Positions 20,675 to 32,693 are shown, numbered from the stretch's first letter. The stretch is DNA of 64,000 nucleotides from an uncultured Sporosarcina sp. (GCA_948469885.1 CAOKMT010000007.1:35623-99622); one strand, 5' to 3'. Numbers and translations: made by a program. The notes: generated by a model from the sequence alone, not told the origin.

Positions 20675-20719
20675 ACCGTTTCCGCCGTCCATTGATCGCG
20701 CGAAACGGTTTTTATTTTT
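20675..20719 (+). terminator. Rho-independent terminator after crh
   Basis: ACCGTTTC (20675) pairs with GAAACGGT (20702), with a further partly paired loop, followed by TTTTATTTTTG. Confidence 0.8.
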
Positions 20720-20910
20720 GTATGAGGAAACGATAGAATCCTTGCACTATGGACAAGTGAGTACAGAGAAATTACCCGTCTATGGGGGATCGGTGCATTT
20801 TGGTCTTGCTGATAAAGGTAAAAAGAACCTTTATCTTCAATCCCTCCAATGCCTGTCTCTCCTGACTAGGCGATTGCGCTTCATAGGTTCACGAATTAAT
20901 TTTCAACAAA

Positions 20911-20942
20911 AAAAGCCGACCTCATGGCGCAGGTCGGCTTTT
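20911..20942 (-). terminator. Rho-independent terminator after clpP
   Basis: A 12-bp stem AAAAGCCGACCT / AGGTCGGCTTTT has an eight-base loop. Read on the minus strand it directly follows clpP and ends in a T-run. The 20720-20910 stretch beside it holds nothing I recognise. Confidence 0.88.
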
Positions 20943-20949
20943 AGTTACA

Positions 20950-21549
20950 TTATTTTGTTTCTTTCATATCACTGCGTGTAATAATATGATCAATGAGACC
21001 GTATTCTTTCGCACGTTCTGCTGTCATGAAATTATCACGTTCTGTGTCTGCCGAAATAACGTCGATCGGCTGTCCAGTACGTTCAGCGAGGATCGTGTTC
21101 AGTTTTTCGCGTAAGAAAAGAATCCGTTTCGCCGCAATTTCAATTTCAGTCGCTTGCCCTTGTGCGCCGCCCAGCGGTTGGTGAATCATCACTTCAGCGT
21201 TCGGCAATGCGTAACGTTTCCCTTTTGTTCCTGCTGCCAGTAGGAAAGCGCCCATCGATGCAGCCATCCCGATACAAATCGTTTGCACGTCGGGTTTGAT
21301 GAATTGCATCGTATCAAAAATCGCCATGCCTGCGGTAATGCTTCCGCCCGGACTATTGATATAGATGGAAATATCTTTTTCAGGATCTTCCGCTTCCAAG
21401 AAAAGAAGTTGCGCGACGAGTGAATTCGCCACATTGTCGTCAATTGCGCTTCCAAGCATGATAATCCGGTCTTTCAACAGACGTGAGTAGATATCATAAG
21501 CCCGCTCTCCTCTGTTTGTCTGTTCAATTACTGTAGGTATTAGATGCAT
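20950..21549 (-). CDS. clpP: ATP-dependent Clp protease proteolytic subunit
   Basis: ClpP is the serine peptidase barrel that works with ClpX, ClpC or ClpE in regulated proteolysis. All catalytic residues are visible: Ser98 in GMAASMGAF, His123 in MIHQPLGG and Asp172 in ERDNFM. Length is 199 residues. The gene is on the minus strand, convergent with crh, and its promoter region carries a CtsR-type operator, implying induction by heat and protein stress. Confidence 0.98.
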   Translation of the reverse strand: MHLIPTVIEQTNRGERAYDIYSRLLKDRIIMLGSAIDDNVANSLVAQLLFLEAEDPEKDISIYINSPGGSITAGMAIFDTMQFIKPDVQTICIGMAASMGAFLLAAGTKGKRYALPNAEVMIHQPLGGAQGQATEIEIAAKRILFLREKLNTILAERTGQPIDVISADTERDNFMTAERAKEYGLIDHIITRSDMKETK

Positions 21550-21618
21550 TCCGATTCCTCCTTCAAGGTGGATACTTTAAAGTTCGCTGAAATGATCTTC
21601 CATTTCAACTGTATTCTT

Positions 21619-21649
21619 ATCATACATAGCATGGTCAATAAAGGTCAAA
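21619..21649 (-). promoter_or_regulatory. clpP promoter with CtsR-type operator
   Basis: On the minus strand TTGACC (21643-21648), an 18-base spacer and TATGAT (21619-21624) form a SigA promoter. GGTCAATAAAGGTCAAA on the plus strand (21633-21649) is the CtsR tandem heptad with one mismatch and covers the -35 box and spacer. Confidence 0.75.
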
Positions 21650-21670
21650 TATAACGCATTAAAATAACCC

Positions 21671-21699
21671 TTGCATTCAACCATAGAAGCTAGTATAAT
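21671..21699 (+). promoter_or_regulatory. SigA promoter of tRNA-Arg
   Basis: TTGCAT (21671-21676), a 17-base spacer and a perfect TATAAT (21694-21699) lie about 40 bases before the tRNA. The promoter is divergent from the clpP promoter. Confidence 0.8.
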
Positions 21700-21737
21700 A
21701 AAAAATGTTCGCTGCTAAACAGCATTCTATTGATATT

Positions 21738-21809
21738 GCCCTCGTGGTGTAACGGATAACACATAAGATTCCGGTTCTTACGATAGGGGTTCGATTCCTC
21801 TCGAGGGCG
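21738..21809 (+). tRNA. tRNA-Arg (anticodon CCG)
   Basis: The acceptor stem GCCCTCG pairs with CGAGGGC. A D-arm GTGT/ACAC, anticodon arm TAAGA-TTCCGGT-TCTTA with anticodon CCG, and T-arm with TTCGATT loop are all present. The terminal CCA is not encoded. It reads the CGG arginine codon. It stands alone with its own promoter and terminator. Confidence 0.95.
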
Positions 21810-21817
21810 TCACTTAC

Positions 21818-21858
21818 ATATCCGCATTGCTTTCATTATAAGCAATGCGGATATTTTT
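21818..21858 (+). terminator. Rho-independent terminator after tRNA-Arg
   Basis: ATATCCGCATTGCTT pairs with AAGCAATGCGGATAT, followed by TTTTTT. Confidence 0.9.
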
Positions 21859-22096
21859 TATTTGCCAAAATGAAACTATTTTTCATGTTGGACAGTATAT
21901 ACATTATAAGAATGTTGGATCCTTAATCGTTCTAACGTCGCGAAACGCGAATAACTTTATAAAATTAAGGAAAAAAAGTGCAAATGTCGAATAGAGCTTG
22001 CAAGCTAATTTAAGGGAATTCGCGGATAGGGTTCAGTGCAAACGTTTCAACGAAGTATAGTTCAGGGTAAACTAAAGTTGATAAGGAGTGAAAGTA

Positions 22097-22675
22097 TTGA
22101 AAAAAGTATTGGGTCCTCTCATAACAGTTGTCATTATACTTGTTGTACTTGGTGCGATGCTCATCCCAAGCTATAATAAGTTCGTCACATTGGAAGAAAA
22201 TGTCGATCAATCATACGCACAAATTGAAAATCAATTGCAAAGAAGGATGGATTTAATCCCAAACTTAGTGAACACGGTGAAAGGGTTCGCAAGTCATGAG
22301 GAAAAAGTTCTTGGAGATATTGCAGATGCACGCGCCCGTCTAGGAAGTGCAAGTGGTCCTGAAGAACAAGCAGCGGCAAATGATGCGTTGGATGGTGCGT
22401 TAGGTAGATTACTTGTCGTTGTGGAAAACTATCCCGATTTGAAAGCGAATCAAAACTTTATCCAACTACAAGATGAACTTGCAGGCACTGAAAATCGGAT
22501 AGGGGTCGCCCGGATGGATTACAACGAAGAGGTTGCCAACTTTAATCGGCAAGTGAAACGGTTCCCAGGGAAAATCGTCGCATCCGTATTCGGTTTTGAT
22601 GAAAAAGAGTATTTTAAAGCGGATGAAGGTGCGAAAGAAGTGCCGAAAGTGGATTTTAGGAATGACGAACAATGA
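22097..22675 (+). CDS. LemA family protein
   Basis: This 192-residue LemA protein has one N-terminal membrane helix (LITVVIILVVLGAMLI) followed by a coiled, helical domain. The family signatures are YNKFVTLEENVDQSYAQIENQLQRRMDLIPNLV near residues 25-55 and ENYPDLKANQNFIQLQDEL near 118. LemA function is poorly defined; family members often pair with TPM-domain proteins, as here. TTG 22097 is preferred since AAGGAG (22083-22088) lies eight bases before it; the GTG at 22088 overlaps the ribosome-binding site. It overlaps the next gene by four bases (ATGA). Confidence 0.88.
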   Translation: MKKVLGPLITVVIILVVLGAMLIPSYNKFVTLEENVDQSYAQIENQLQRRMDLIPNLVNTVKGFASHEEKVLGDIADARARLGSASGPEEQAAANDALDGALGRLLVVVENYPDLKANQNFIQLQDELAGTENRIGVARMDYNEEVANFNRQVKRFPGKIVASVFGFDEKEYFKADEGAKEVPKVDFRNDEQ

Positions 22676-23493
22676 TCCCCGCAGCTGGACGGATTCTAGC
22701 AGCAGTAATTTTGGCTTTTGTATCGTTTATATATCCGATTAAATCTTCGGTTGAGGCTGCTGTTCCGGTAGTGCAGGACAATGCGAATGTCCTCTCCCCG
22801 GAACAGGAAGCGGAGATTGAGGAGTACGGTATACGATTATTCGATGCAACGACAGCCGAGCTCGCGGTGTTGATCGTTCCAAGTATCGGCGATGAGCCAG
22901 TAGAGGAGTACGCGGTCAAGAAGTTGAGGGAGTTCGGATTAGGGAGTCGGAAAGAAAACAACGGTGCATTGCTCGTTGTGACAACGGAGGAAAACTCTGC
23001 TGGCAACCGGCATTTTGAACTGTCGGTCGGCTACGGCTTGGAAGGTGCGCTTCCGGATGGAAAAGTCGGTCGGATCATTGATGAAGTTGCCATTCCTTTT
23101 TTAAAGGAAGAACAACCCGATTTGGCCGTCATGGAAGCGTATAAAGCGTTTTACAATGAAATCGCCGCTGAATATGGACTGGAAGGCGACCAGTTGCCTG
23201 TCCGAACTGCGAGCGGTGGCGAATACGATGATTCGGACGGCGGCTTTCCGATTGTCTTCCTTATCATCGCGATTATCGTCATCGTGGTATTGAGTAGTGG
23301 GGGAAGTGGACGCGGCGGCGGTGGCGGTTCAGGCGGCTCTCGCGGACATCGCGGCGGCGGACCCGTCTTTTTCCCTGGATCATTCGGTGGAGGCGGTTTC
23401 GGTGGCTTTGGTGGTGGAAGTTCGGGCGGTGGCTTCGGCGGATTTGGCGGCGGCGGTTCCGGCGGTGGAGGCGGCGCAGGACGAAGTTGGTAA
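22672..23493 (+). CDS. TPM domain-containing membrane protein (YgcG family)
   Basis: The 273-residue protein has a signal peptide-like N-terminus (residues 5-30), a TPM_phosphatase domain (about 34-160: VVQDNANVLSPEQEAEIEEY, then YGLEGALPDGKVGRIIDE), one membrane helix near 192-208 (FPIVFLIIAIIVIVVL), and a very glycine/serine-rich tail ending GGAGRSW. The tail contains FGGFGGGSSGGG repeats typical of this family. It is translationally coupled to lemA. Members are proposed to act in membrane-protein quality control; the role here is inferred from the family only. Confidence 0.87.
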   Translation: MIPAAGRILAAVILAFVSFIYPIKSSVEAAVPVVQDNANVLSPEQEAEIEEYGIRLFDATTAELAVLIVPSIGDEPVEEYAVKKLREFGLGSRKENNGALLVVTTEENSAGNRHFELSVGYGLEGALPDGKVGRIIDEVAIPFLKEEQPDLAVMEAYKAFYNEIAAEYGLEGDQLPVRTASGGEYDDSDGGFPIVFLIIAIIVIVVLSSGGSGRGGGGGSGGSRGHRGGGPVFFPGSFGGGGFGGFGGGSSGGGFGGFGGGGSGGGGGAGRSW

Positions 23494-23513
23494 AGGTCAA
23501 GGTTGAATGAATG

Positions 23514-23558
23514 CGTGCGGAATGTGCAAGCGTAAGTAGGTGCATTCCGCACGTTTTT
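23514..23558 (+). terminator. Rho-independent terminator after the TPM gene
   Basis: CGTGCGGAATG pairs perfectly with CATTCCGCACG and is followed by TTTTT. Confidence 0.88.
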
Positions 23559-23599
23559 CATTTATACTGAATAGAGTAAAGTAAAGTGTGGTGTTTGAC

Positions 23600-23830
23600 A
23601 TGCATGTGATGTTGTATACAAAGCCTGATTGCGCTCTATGTGATGAGGCGAAGCGAATGATGGAACTTGCACGTGAGGATTTTCCGTTCACTTGGACTGA
23701 AATGGACATTCAAACAGATGACGAAATTCATGAGAAGTATATGTTAATGATTCCAGTCATTGAAAAAGACGGGGAAGTGTTGCTTTACGGAAATATTGGG
23801 TATGTGGATTTAGTGGAAATATTAAGCTGA
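23600..23830 (+). CDS. Glutaredoxin-like thioredoxin-fold protein
   Basis: This 76-residue protein has a thioredoxin-like fold: strand VMLYTKPDC, redox motif C-A-L-C at about residues 13-16, a helix, and the cis-proline loop MIPVIEKDGEVL. It fits the glutaredoxin-like DUF836 group, which probably carries out dithiol-disulfide exchange on an unknown substrate. ATG 23600 is preferred over GTG 23588 on homologous N-terminus (MHVMLYTKPDC); the ribosome-binding site is weak for either. It stands alone between the lemA pair and cggR. Confidence 0.75.
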   Translation: MHVMLYTKPDCALCDEAKRMMELAREDFPFTWTEMDIQTDDEIHEKYMLMIPVIEKDGEVLLYGNIGYVDLVEILS

Positions 23831-23992
23831 CTGTAATATAATGAATATATAATTGTTCATATAGCGATTCGGCGAAAGGTTCTTCGCTCAGATACACTGT
23901 ATTTAGTCTATTCGGATCGAATTATCTAGCTATACACTTGGTTGTTGTATGAAAAAATATTGAGATTGAATAACATCTTTTTTTTAATCCTT

Positions 23993-24030
23993 GTGGGACG
24001 TTTGTTTTTTTCGTGGGACGTCAGACGTCC
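23993..24030 (+). promoter_or_regulatory. CggR operator (two TGGGAC repeats 20 bp apart)
   Basis: TGGGAC at 23994-23999 and again at 24014-24019 lie exactly 20 bp apart just before cggR. This matches the spacing of the B. subtilis CggR operator (CGGGAC-N6-TGTC-N4, repeated). The downstream half GTCAGACGTCC includes a TGTC-like element. It implies CggR autoregulation with relief by fructose-1,6-bisphosphate. Confidence 0.75.
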
Positions 24031-24050
24031 TTATGGCCGGAGGTGAAGTG

Positions 24051-25082
24051 TTGGAACAATTAATCGAAGCGCAAAGTAAGCTCGTTCCTGAAATGATGGA
24101 TGTCTTACAAGCGCGGTACAATATGTTGAGATATGTGAAGATGGCGGGCCCCATCGGCCGTCGTCCGCTCGGAGAAATAGCTGGACTGTCGGAGCGGGAA
24201 ACGAGAACCGTGATGGACTTTTTAAGAGCTCAGCATTTGATTCGCGTAGCTAAAAATGGCGCGACAATTACTGAAGAGGGAAATGAAGTGCTTGAGACAT
24301 TGGCGACAACAGTCGATAAATGGTCAGGGCGGGTCTCGACAGCGAATCGATTATCGACACTTCTAGGCATTCGGGCAGTGAAAGTGATTACAGGAAACTG
24401 TGACAAAGAAGTTGCCGCGAAAAATTTGCTCGGCATGGAAGCAGCTGACGTTTTTATTTCCGGCATCCAAAGTGGTGGGACGGTGGCAGTGACCGGTGGG
24501 AGTACAGTTGCATCGATTCCTGCTTATATCGGAAATAAGAGCGATCGGGAAGATTTGTTATTCGTGGCGGCACGAGGCGGCGTCGGAGATGATATTGGTC
24601 TCCAAGCGAACGTTATTGCGGCTTCGTTCGCGGAAGCGTGCGGTGGAACGTATAGCACTTTCTATTACCCTGAAGCATTAAGCGAAGAAGCGCATGAAGC
24701 ATTTCAAAAAGAACCGTCCGTCCTGAAGATGATCGAGCTGTACGACTCGGTGGATTGTGTTGTCCATGGGATCGGAAATGCGCGGACGATGGCGTCATTG
24801 CGGGGATCGACTGTACAAGAACAAGAGAAGTTGCAAGAAGCGGGTGCTAAAGGAGAGGCATTCGGATATTATTTCGACCGAGAGGGTAAAGTAGTACATA
24901 GGATCCGGACGGTCGGCATTCAAACGAAACAGTTGGAGCGCGTACCTTTGCTCATCGCAGTAGCTGGTGGAAAAAGCAAAGCGGAAGCGATTTTGGCTTA
25001 TTTGGCGACAGCCCCGGAACAGACAATACTTGTCACAGATGAAGGTGCTGCGAATGAAATGTTAAAGCAAATGGCACAATAA
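24051..25082 (+). CDS. cggR: Central glycolytic genes regulator CggR
   Basis: CggR is a SorC-family repressor of the gapA operon; fructose-1,6-bisphosphate releases it. The 343-residue protein has an N-terminal winged HTH (GPIGRRPLGEIAGLSERETRTVMDFLRAQHLI, about 35-65) and a C-terminal sugar-binding domain with VTGGSTVAS, VAARGGVGDDI and VVHGIGNARTM. The start is TTG 24051 (MEQLIEAQSKL), which matches CggR N-termini and lies five to six bases after GGAGGTG. It heads the glycolytic cluster and its operator lies just upstream. Confidence 0.95.
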   Translation: MEQLIEAQSKLVPEMMDVLQARYNMLRYVKMAGPIGRRPLGEIAGLSERETRTVMDFLRAQHLIRVAKNGATITEEGNEVLETLATTVDKWSGRVSTANRLSTLLGIRAVKVITGNCDKEVAAKNLLGMEAADVFISGIQSGGTVAVTGGSTVASIPAYIGNKSDREDLLFVAARGGVGDDIGLQANVIAASFAEACGGTYSTFYYPEALSEEAHEAFQKEPSVLKMIELYDSVDCVVHGIGNARTMASLRGSTVQEQEKLQEAGAKGEAFGYYFDREGKVVHRIRTVGIQTKQLERVPLLIAVAGGKSKAEAILAYLATAPEQTILVTDEGAANEMLKQMAQ

Positions 25083-25137
25083 ACAAGCAACAAAGAATAT
25101 AATTTTTTCATCATAATATAATGCGGAGGGATTTTTT

Positions 25138-26145
25138 ATGACTTTAAAAATAGCAATTAACGGATTTGGAAGAATTGGACGTGTCGTCTTTCGGGAAGCT
25201 TTGAAATCATCGGAAATCGAAATTGTAGCGGTTAACGATTTGACGGACGCAGCTATGCTTGCGCATCTTTTGAAATATGATTCAGTTCACGGTGTATTTG
25301 ATGCTGATGTGCAATCAGATGGAGATTATTTGATCGTTGACGGGAAAAAAGTTCGCGTTTATGAAGAAAGAGACCCAGCAGCACTTCCGTGGAAAGAATT
25401 GGATGTAGATGTTGTCGTTGAATCGACGGGTATATTTACAAACAAAGCGGCGCTTTCCAAACATCTTGAAGCTGGTGCGAAAAAAGTGATCTTATCTGCA
25501 CCTGCTAAAGATGATATTACGACACTTGTCATGGGCGTTAATCACGAATCTTATGACCCTGAAAATGACGATATCGTATCGAACGCGTCTTGTACGACAA
25601 ACTGTTTGGCACCTGTTGTAAAAGTACTCCATGAGCAGTTTGGTTTGAAACGTGGCTTAATGACGACGGTCCATTCTTATACGAATGACCAACGTATTCT
25701 TGATTTGCCGCATTCGGATTACCGACGTGCTCGCGCGGCGGCAGAGTCTATGATTCCGACGACGACGGGCGCAGCTTCAGCAGTTACGAAAGTCATCCCT
25801 GAACTGGCTGGAAAACTGGACGGTATGGCTGTCCGTGTACCGACGCCGAACGTTTCCCTAGTGGACTTCGTCGCTGAATTGGAAAAAGATGTGACAGTTG
25901 AAGAAGTGAACGATGCATTTAAACGTGCAGCTAAAGAAGAGTTGAAAGATATTCTTGTCTACTCGGATTTGCCGCTTGTTTCAACTGACTACAATGGTAA
26001 CCCTTCTTCTTCAACAGTGGATGGTCTTTCGACGATGGTATTGGAAGATAATATGGTGAAAGTAATCTCTTGGTACGATAATGAAACAGCTTACTCTGCA
26101 CGTTGCATTGATTTAGCACTTCACATGTACCGTAAAGGGCTATGA
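25138..26145 (+). CDS. gapA: Glyceraldehyde-3-phosphate dehydrogenase, NAD-dependent
   Basis: GapA oxidises glyceraldehyde-3-phosphate to 1,3-bisphosphoglycerate. The 335-residue protein has the NAD motif NGFGRIGR (8-15), catalytic Cys152 in SNASCTTNC, His179 in TTVHS, and IPTTTGAA. The VNDLTD segment and high similarity to glycolytic GapA support the glycolytic rather than the gluconeogenic (GapB) form. AGCGGAGGG precedes ATG 25138. A terminator separates it from pgk, so cggR-gapA can be expressed more than the downstream genes. Confidence 0.98.
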   Translation: MTLKIAINGFGRIGRVVFREALKSSEIEIVAVNDLTDAAMLAHLLKYDSVHGVFDADVQSDGDYLIVDGKKVRVYEERDPAALPWKELDVDVVVESTGIFTNKAALSKHLEAGAKKVILSAPAKDDITTLVMGVNHESYDPENDDIVSNASCTTNCLAPVVKVLHEQFGLKRGLMTTVHSYTNDQRILDLPHSDYRRARAAAESMIPTTTGAASAVTKVIPELAGKLDGMAVRVPTPNVSLVDFVAELEKDVTVEEVNDAFKRAAKEELKDILVYSDLPLVSTDYNGNPSSSTVDGLSTMVLEDNMVKVISWYDNETAYSARCIDLALHMYRKGL

Positions 26146-26211
26146 TTGCCACCCAATAAAGTTAAAAATAGCCATTAAGGCGAAGACCCTTTATAATAGA
26201 TAAATGGGTAA

Positions 26212-26243
26212 GAGGAACGGGGATCCCCGTTCCTCATTTTTTA
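26212..26243 (+). terminator. Rho-independent terminator after gapA
   Basis: GAGGAACGGGGA and TCCCCGTTCCTC form a perfect inverted repeat followed by ATTTTTT. Confidence 0.9.
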
Positions 26244-26423
26244 ACTTGCTTCAGCAGAAACTCTTAAGTGGAGTAATGAATGTTAAGATACGTTCAAATT
26301 AGTAGGAGTTCAATCTCGGCTGAATCAAGTTAAAGCCTCCGGCGGATGTCACAGATTTTCTGAGGCGCTTTCGAGCCCGCTCGAAAAAATCTGGACGCAA
26401 TTACGCCGAGGCGTAATTGATTA
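26241..26423 (+). repeat. Dispersed structured repeat, copy C
   Basis: TTAACTTGCTTCAGCAG starts the copy. It has a degenerate first hairpin and GGAGTTCAATC. The second module includes GGATGTCACAGATTTTCTGA and TCTGGACGCAATTACGCC, and the terminal palindrome has CAATTACGCC and GGCGTAATTG arms. It fills the gapA-pgk spacer between the terminator and a TATAAT at 26422-26427. Confidence 0.7.
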
Positions 26424-26447
26424 TAATACTGGAGGTGGGCATTTTTC

Positions 26448-27632
26448 ATGATGTCGAAAAAGACAATGAAAGATATGCAGCTTGAAGGGAAACGCGTGTT
26501 TTGTCGGGTTGATTTTAATGTGCCGATGGAAGGTGGCAACGTTGCTGATGACACACGGATTCGCGCAGCGATCCCGACAATTGAATATTTAGTGGAACAC
26601 GGTGCGAAAGTGATCCTTGCAAGTCATCTTGGACGTCCGAAAGGTACAGTACATGAAGAGATGCGACTGACGGCTGCCGGTGAAAGATTGGCAGCGCTTA
26701 TCGGGAAGCCTGTAAAAAAACTGGATACATCAATTGGTGATGAAGTGAAAGAAGCGGTTGCTTCTATGGCAAATGGGGAAATTGTTTTGTTGGAAAACGT
26801 GCGTTTTCACGAAGGTGAAGAGAAAAATGCACCAGAATTGGCAAAAGAGTTTTCGGAACTTGCAGATCTATTTGTGAATGATGCATTCGGTGCGGCGCAT
26901 CGTGCCCACGCATCGACTGCTGGTATAGCCGAGCATCTTCCTGCGGTTTCAGGATTATTGCTTGAAAAAGAATTGGACGTTCTTGGCAAGGCGTTATCGA
27001 ACCCGGAACGGCCATTTACGGCGATTATCGGGGGGGCCAAAGTGGCCGATAAAATTGGTGTGATCGATCATTTGTTGGACAAGGTAGATAACTTGCTCAT
27101 TGGCGGTGGACTTTCCTACACGTTTACAAAGGCGGAAGGCTACGAAACAGGAAATTCGCTCGTCGAAGAAGATAAAGTTGAACTGGCAAAATCATTCATA
27201 GAAAAAGCGAAAGAAAAAGGCGTCCATTTGTATTTGCCGATCGATGCAGTCGTAGCCGATCAGTTTGCGGAAGATGCAGAGACGAAGACCGTAGCCATTG
27301 ACGCAATTCCATCAGGTTGGATGGGGTTAGATATCGGGCCTGAAACAGCCAATTTATATGCCCAAGTCATTCGCGATTCGAAATTGGTCATTTGGAATGG
27401 ACCGATGGGTGTCTTTGAAATGGTACCGTTCGCAAATGGTACGAAACAAGTTGCGGAAGCGATGGCGGAAACGGAAGCGTATACAGTTATTGGCGGCGGT
27501 GACTCGGCAGCTGCGGTTGAAAAGTTCAAAGTGGGCGATCAGATGGATCACATTTCAACAGGCGGTGGTGCTTCTTTAGAATTTATGGAAGGTAAAGAGC
27601 TGCCAGGTGTTGTTACATTAGACGATAACTAA
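26448..27632 (+). CDS. pgk: Phosphoglycerate kinase
   Basis: Pgk makes ATP and 3-phosphoglycerate from 1,3-bisphosphoglycerate. The 394-residue protein has [10 protein letters not shown] near residue 19, the substrate-binding ASHLGRPKG near 60, and the C-terminal nucleotide-site motif GGGDSAAAV near 350. Start ATG 26448 follows GGAGGTG; the next codon is also ATG. It begins the pgk-tpiA-gpmI-eno operon, downstream of repeat copy C. Confidence 0.98.
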   Translation: MMSKKTMKDMQLEGKRVFCRVDFNVPMEGGNVADDTRIRAAIPTIEYLVEHGAKVILASHLGRPKGTVHEEMRLTAAGERLAALIGKPVKKLDTSIGDEVKEAVASMANGEIVLLENVRFHEGEEKNAPELAKEFSELADLFVNDAFGAAHRAHASTAGIAEHLPAVSGLLLEKELDVLGKALSNPERPFTAIIGGAKVADKIGVIDHLLDKVDNLLIGGGLSYTFTKAEGYETGNSLVEEDKVELAKSFIEKAKEKGVHLYLPIDAVVADQFAEDAETKTVAIDAIPSGWMGLDIGPETANLYAQVIRDSKLVIWNGPMGVFEMVPFANGTKQVAEAMAETEAYTVIGGGDSAAAVEKFKVGDQMDHISTGGGASLEFMEGKELPGVVTLDDN

Positions 27633-27647
27633 TCGGAGGGAAGAAAT

Positions 27648-28401
27648 GTGCGAAAACGTATAATTGCAGGTAACTGGAAAATGTATAAGACAGCAGAAGA
27701 AGCGAGAAGTTTCGCTGAGGCGGTAAAAGGGAAAGTATCGGCTTCTGAGCGGGTAGAGGCAGTGATTTGTCCACCTGCGCTTTATTTGTCGGAACTCGTG
27801 CAAACGATGAAAGAGGATGCAATTGGTATTGGTGCACAAACGATGCATGAGGAAAAAGAAGGTGCGTTTACTGGTGAGATGAGCGCGGCAATGCTCCAAA
27901 GTATCGGTGTCCGTTATGCGATTATCGGTCACTCGGAACGCCGAGAATACTATAACGAAACAGATGAATCAGTCAACCGCAAAGTGCATGCTGCACTTGC
28001 AGAAGACTTGACGCCGATCGTTTGTGTCGGTGAGTCGCTAGAAGAACGTGAAAGTGGAACAACCGTCGAAAAAGTTGCCAATCAAGTGAAGCAGGCATTT
28101 AAAGGTATTCATGCTGCGAACGCTGTCAATGCGGTTATCGCCTACGAACCGATTTGGGCAATCGGTACAGGAAAGACGGCGACGGCAGAAGATGCCAACG
28201 AAGTATGTGGTGAAATTCGGTCGACAGTCGGACAATTATATAGTGATGAGGTTGCAAATAACATCCGTATTCAATATGGTGGCAGTGTGAAGCCTGATAA
28301 TATCGAAGAGCTTATGTCAAAAGAACATATTGACGGTGCGCTTGTCGGCGGTGCTAGTTTACAGCCTGAGTCATTTTTAACATTGGTAGAGGCTGCTGAA
28401 A

Positions 28402-28409
<8 letters not shown>
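27648..28409 (+). CDS. tpiA: Triose-phosphate isomerase
   Basis: TpiA interconverts dihydroxyacetone phosphate and glyceraldehyde-3-phosphate. The 253-residue barrel has the substrate-binding lysine in GNWKMYK, catalytic His95 (IIGHSERRE) and Glu167 ([11 protein letters not shown]), and the phosphate-binding GGSVKPDN. The start is GTG 27648 behind CGGAGGG. It overlaps gpmI by eight bases. Confidence 0.98.
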
Positions 28410-31234
<2,825 letters not shown>

Positions 31235-31248
31235 AACATTTGATGAAA

Positions 31249-31270
31249 GCCCGCTTCGGCGGGTTTTTGT
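31249..31270 (+). terminator. Rho-independent terminator after eno
   Basis: GCCCGC-TTCG-GCGGGT is a short G+C-rich stem with a stable TTCG tetraloop, followed by TTTTGTTTT. Confidence 0.88.
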
Positions 31271-31309
31271 TTTGATGGGATGGCATATGGATGCCTGGTC
31301 GTATGTATT

Positions 31310-31440
31310 GGGCGTAGAACCGAATTAATGGGCGCCAGATCGTACGTATTGGGCGTAGAACCGAATTAATGAGCGCCTGATCGTATGTATTGGGCGTAGA
31401 ACCAAATTAATGGGCGCCAGATCGTATGTATTAGGCGCAA
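31310..31440. repeat. Short tandem array with alternating 20/21-bp half-units (41-bp dimer)
   Basis: GGGCG cores start at 31310, 31330, 31351, 31371, 31392, 31412 and 31433. The two half-units are GGGCGTAGAACCGAATTAAT and GGGCGCCAGATCGTATGTAT. The cores resemble the reverse complement of the 21-bp array at 16573. No gene lies in the 31271-31533 spacer. Confidence 0.85.
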
Positions 31441-31533
31441 CCCCGATTAATTAGTCGGTTTTATTGTATGGGCATAAAAAAGTGGCACCTGCTACGGATG
31501 TTTAGTAGTCATTCATCCAGTTTGATCAAAAAC

Positions 31534-31562
31534 TTGTATGCTTGCTGTCAATTTGGTAAACT
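31534..31562 (+). promoter_or_regulatory. Possible secG promoter
   Basis: TTGTAT (31534-31539), a 17-base spacer and TAAACT (31557-31562) match a SigA promoter moderately. They lie about 40 bases before the secG start. Confidence 0.4.
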
Positions 31563-31600
31563 AAAACTATTGTGAAGTTCTAATCAGGAGGTGGTACAAC

Positions 31601-31828
31601 ATGCACGCTTTATTGATAACATTGCTTGTCATCGTCGCAATTTCATTAATTGTTGTCGTTTTATTGCAATCAGGATCCAGTGCAGGTCTTTCAGGAGCCA
31701 TCTCTGGTGGAGCCGAACAACTTTTCGGGAAACAAAAAGCCCGCGGACTAGACTTGGTTCTACAACGTATGACACTTATTTTAGTCATTTTATTTTTCGT
31801 ATTGGCGATTGCCGTTATGAAATTTTAA
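31601..31828 (+). CDS. secG: Preprotein translocase subunit SecG
   Basis: SecG is the small subunit of the SecYEG channel. The 75-residue protein has two membrane helices (about 4-22 and 53-73) joined by the conserved loop [38 protein letters not shown] precedes ATG 31601 at seven bases. It sits between eno and the carboxylesterase gene, as in B. subtilis, with its own terminator. Confidence 0.95.
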   Translation: MHALLITLLVIVAISLIVVVLLQSGSSAGLSGAISGGAEQLFGKQKARGLDLVLQRMTLILVILFFVLAIAVMKF

Positions 31829-31847
31829 CTTAGTTTGATAAACCAAT

Positions 31848-31880
31848 CGCCTGACCTGCCGAAGGGTCGGGCGTTTTTTT
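31848..31880 (+). terminator. Rho-independent terminator after secG
   Basis: CGCCTGACC pairs with GGTCGGGCG (one G-U pair) and is followed by TTTTTTT. Confidence 0.88.
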
Positions 31881-31946
31881 TAGAGTTTACCAAAAAACTA
31901 ACAGGGTGTCAGGTCACTGACATCCTCGATTCATGGAGGTTCAAAA

Positions 31947-32693
31947 ATGAGAATTGCACAACCAAAACCATTCTTTTTTGAAAAAGGGAAACGAGCTGTT
32001 TTATTGCTGCACGGCTTTACAGGCACTTCAGCAGATGTTCGGATGCTTGGCAGGTTTTTGGAGAAGAAAGGGTACACATCCCTTGCACCGCATTATAAAG
32101 GGCATGGTGTCCCGCCGGAACAACTGATTCAAACGGGACCGGACGAGTGGTGGGAAGATGTGCTGAAAGGGTACCAACAGCTAAAAGATGCAGGATATGA
32201 GGAAATTGCAGTCGCCGGATTGTCATTAGGTGGCGTATTTTCATTGAAATTAGGGTATAACATGCCACTGAAAGGCATCGTTACGATGTGTGCGCCGATG
32301 ACGATGAAAACGACTGATCTCATGTATGAAGGCGTTCTCGAATATGCTGGGGAATATAAGAAATATGAAGGAAAAGACCCGGCGACAATCGAAAAAGAAG
32401 TAACGGCGTTAAGAGAACAGACGATGCCATCACTTGCCGACCTTCAAGCGCTGATCAATGAAGTGCGGGAAAGTATCGATCATGTCTACGCACCTCTCTT
32501 TGTCGTGCAAAGTTCAAAAGATGATGTCATTAACCCGGATTCGGCGAATATCATTTATGAGCGTGCTGAATCGATAGAAAAACAACAGAAATGGTATGAC
32601 GAATCAGGACATGTCATCACGCTTGGACCGGAAAAAGAGCAGCTTCATGAAGATATCTTCGAATTTCTGGAATCGCTTGATTGGAACGTGTGA
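31947..32693 (+). CDS. est: Carboxylesterase (Est30/YvaK family)
   Basis: This 248-residue alpha/beta hydrolase cleaves short carboxyl esters. The oxyanion-hole segment [14 protein letters not shown] is at about 19-32, the nucleophile Ser93 sits in AGLSLGGV, an acid residue lies in [11 protein letters not shown], and the catalytic His is in ESGHVITLG. Length and motifs match Geobacillus Est30 and B. subtilis YvaK, and the location between secG and rnr is the same as yvaK. TGGAGG precedes ATG 31947. The physiological substrate is unknown. Confidence 0.92.
   Translation: MRIAQPKPFFFEKGKRAVLLLHGFTGTSADVRMLGRFLEKKGYTSLAPHYKGHGVPPEQLIQTGPDEWWEDVLKGYQQLKDAGYEEIAVAGLSLGGVFSLKLGYNMPLKGIVTMCAPMTMKTTDLMYEGVLEYAGEYKKYEGKDPATIEKEVTALREQTMPSLADLQALINEVRESIDHVYAPLFVVQSSKDDVINPDSANIIYERAESIEKQQKWYDESGHVITLGPEKEQLHEDIFEFLESLDWNV

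Noticed and set aside
20720-20910. Coding remnant between the crh and clpP terminators
   Set aside because: A short open stretch exists but has no start signal or recognisable motif.
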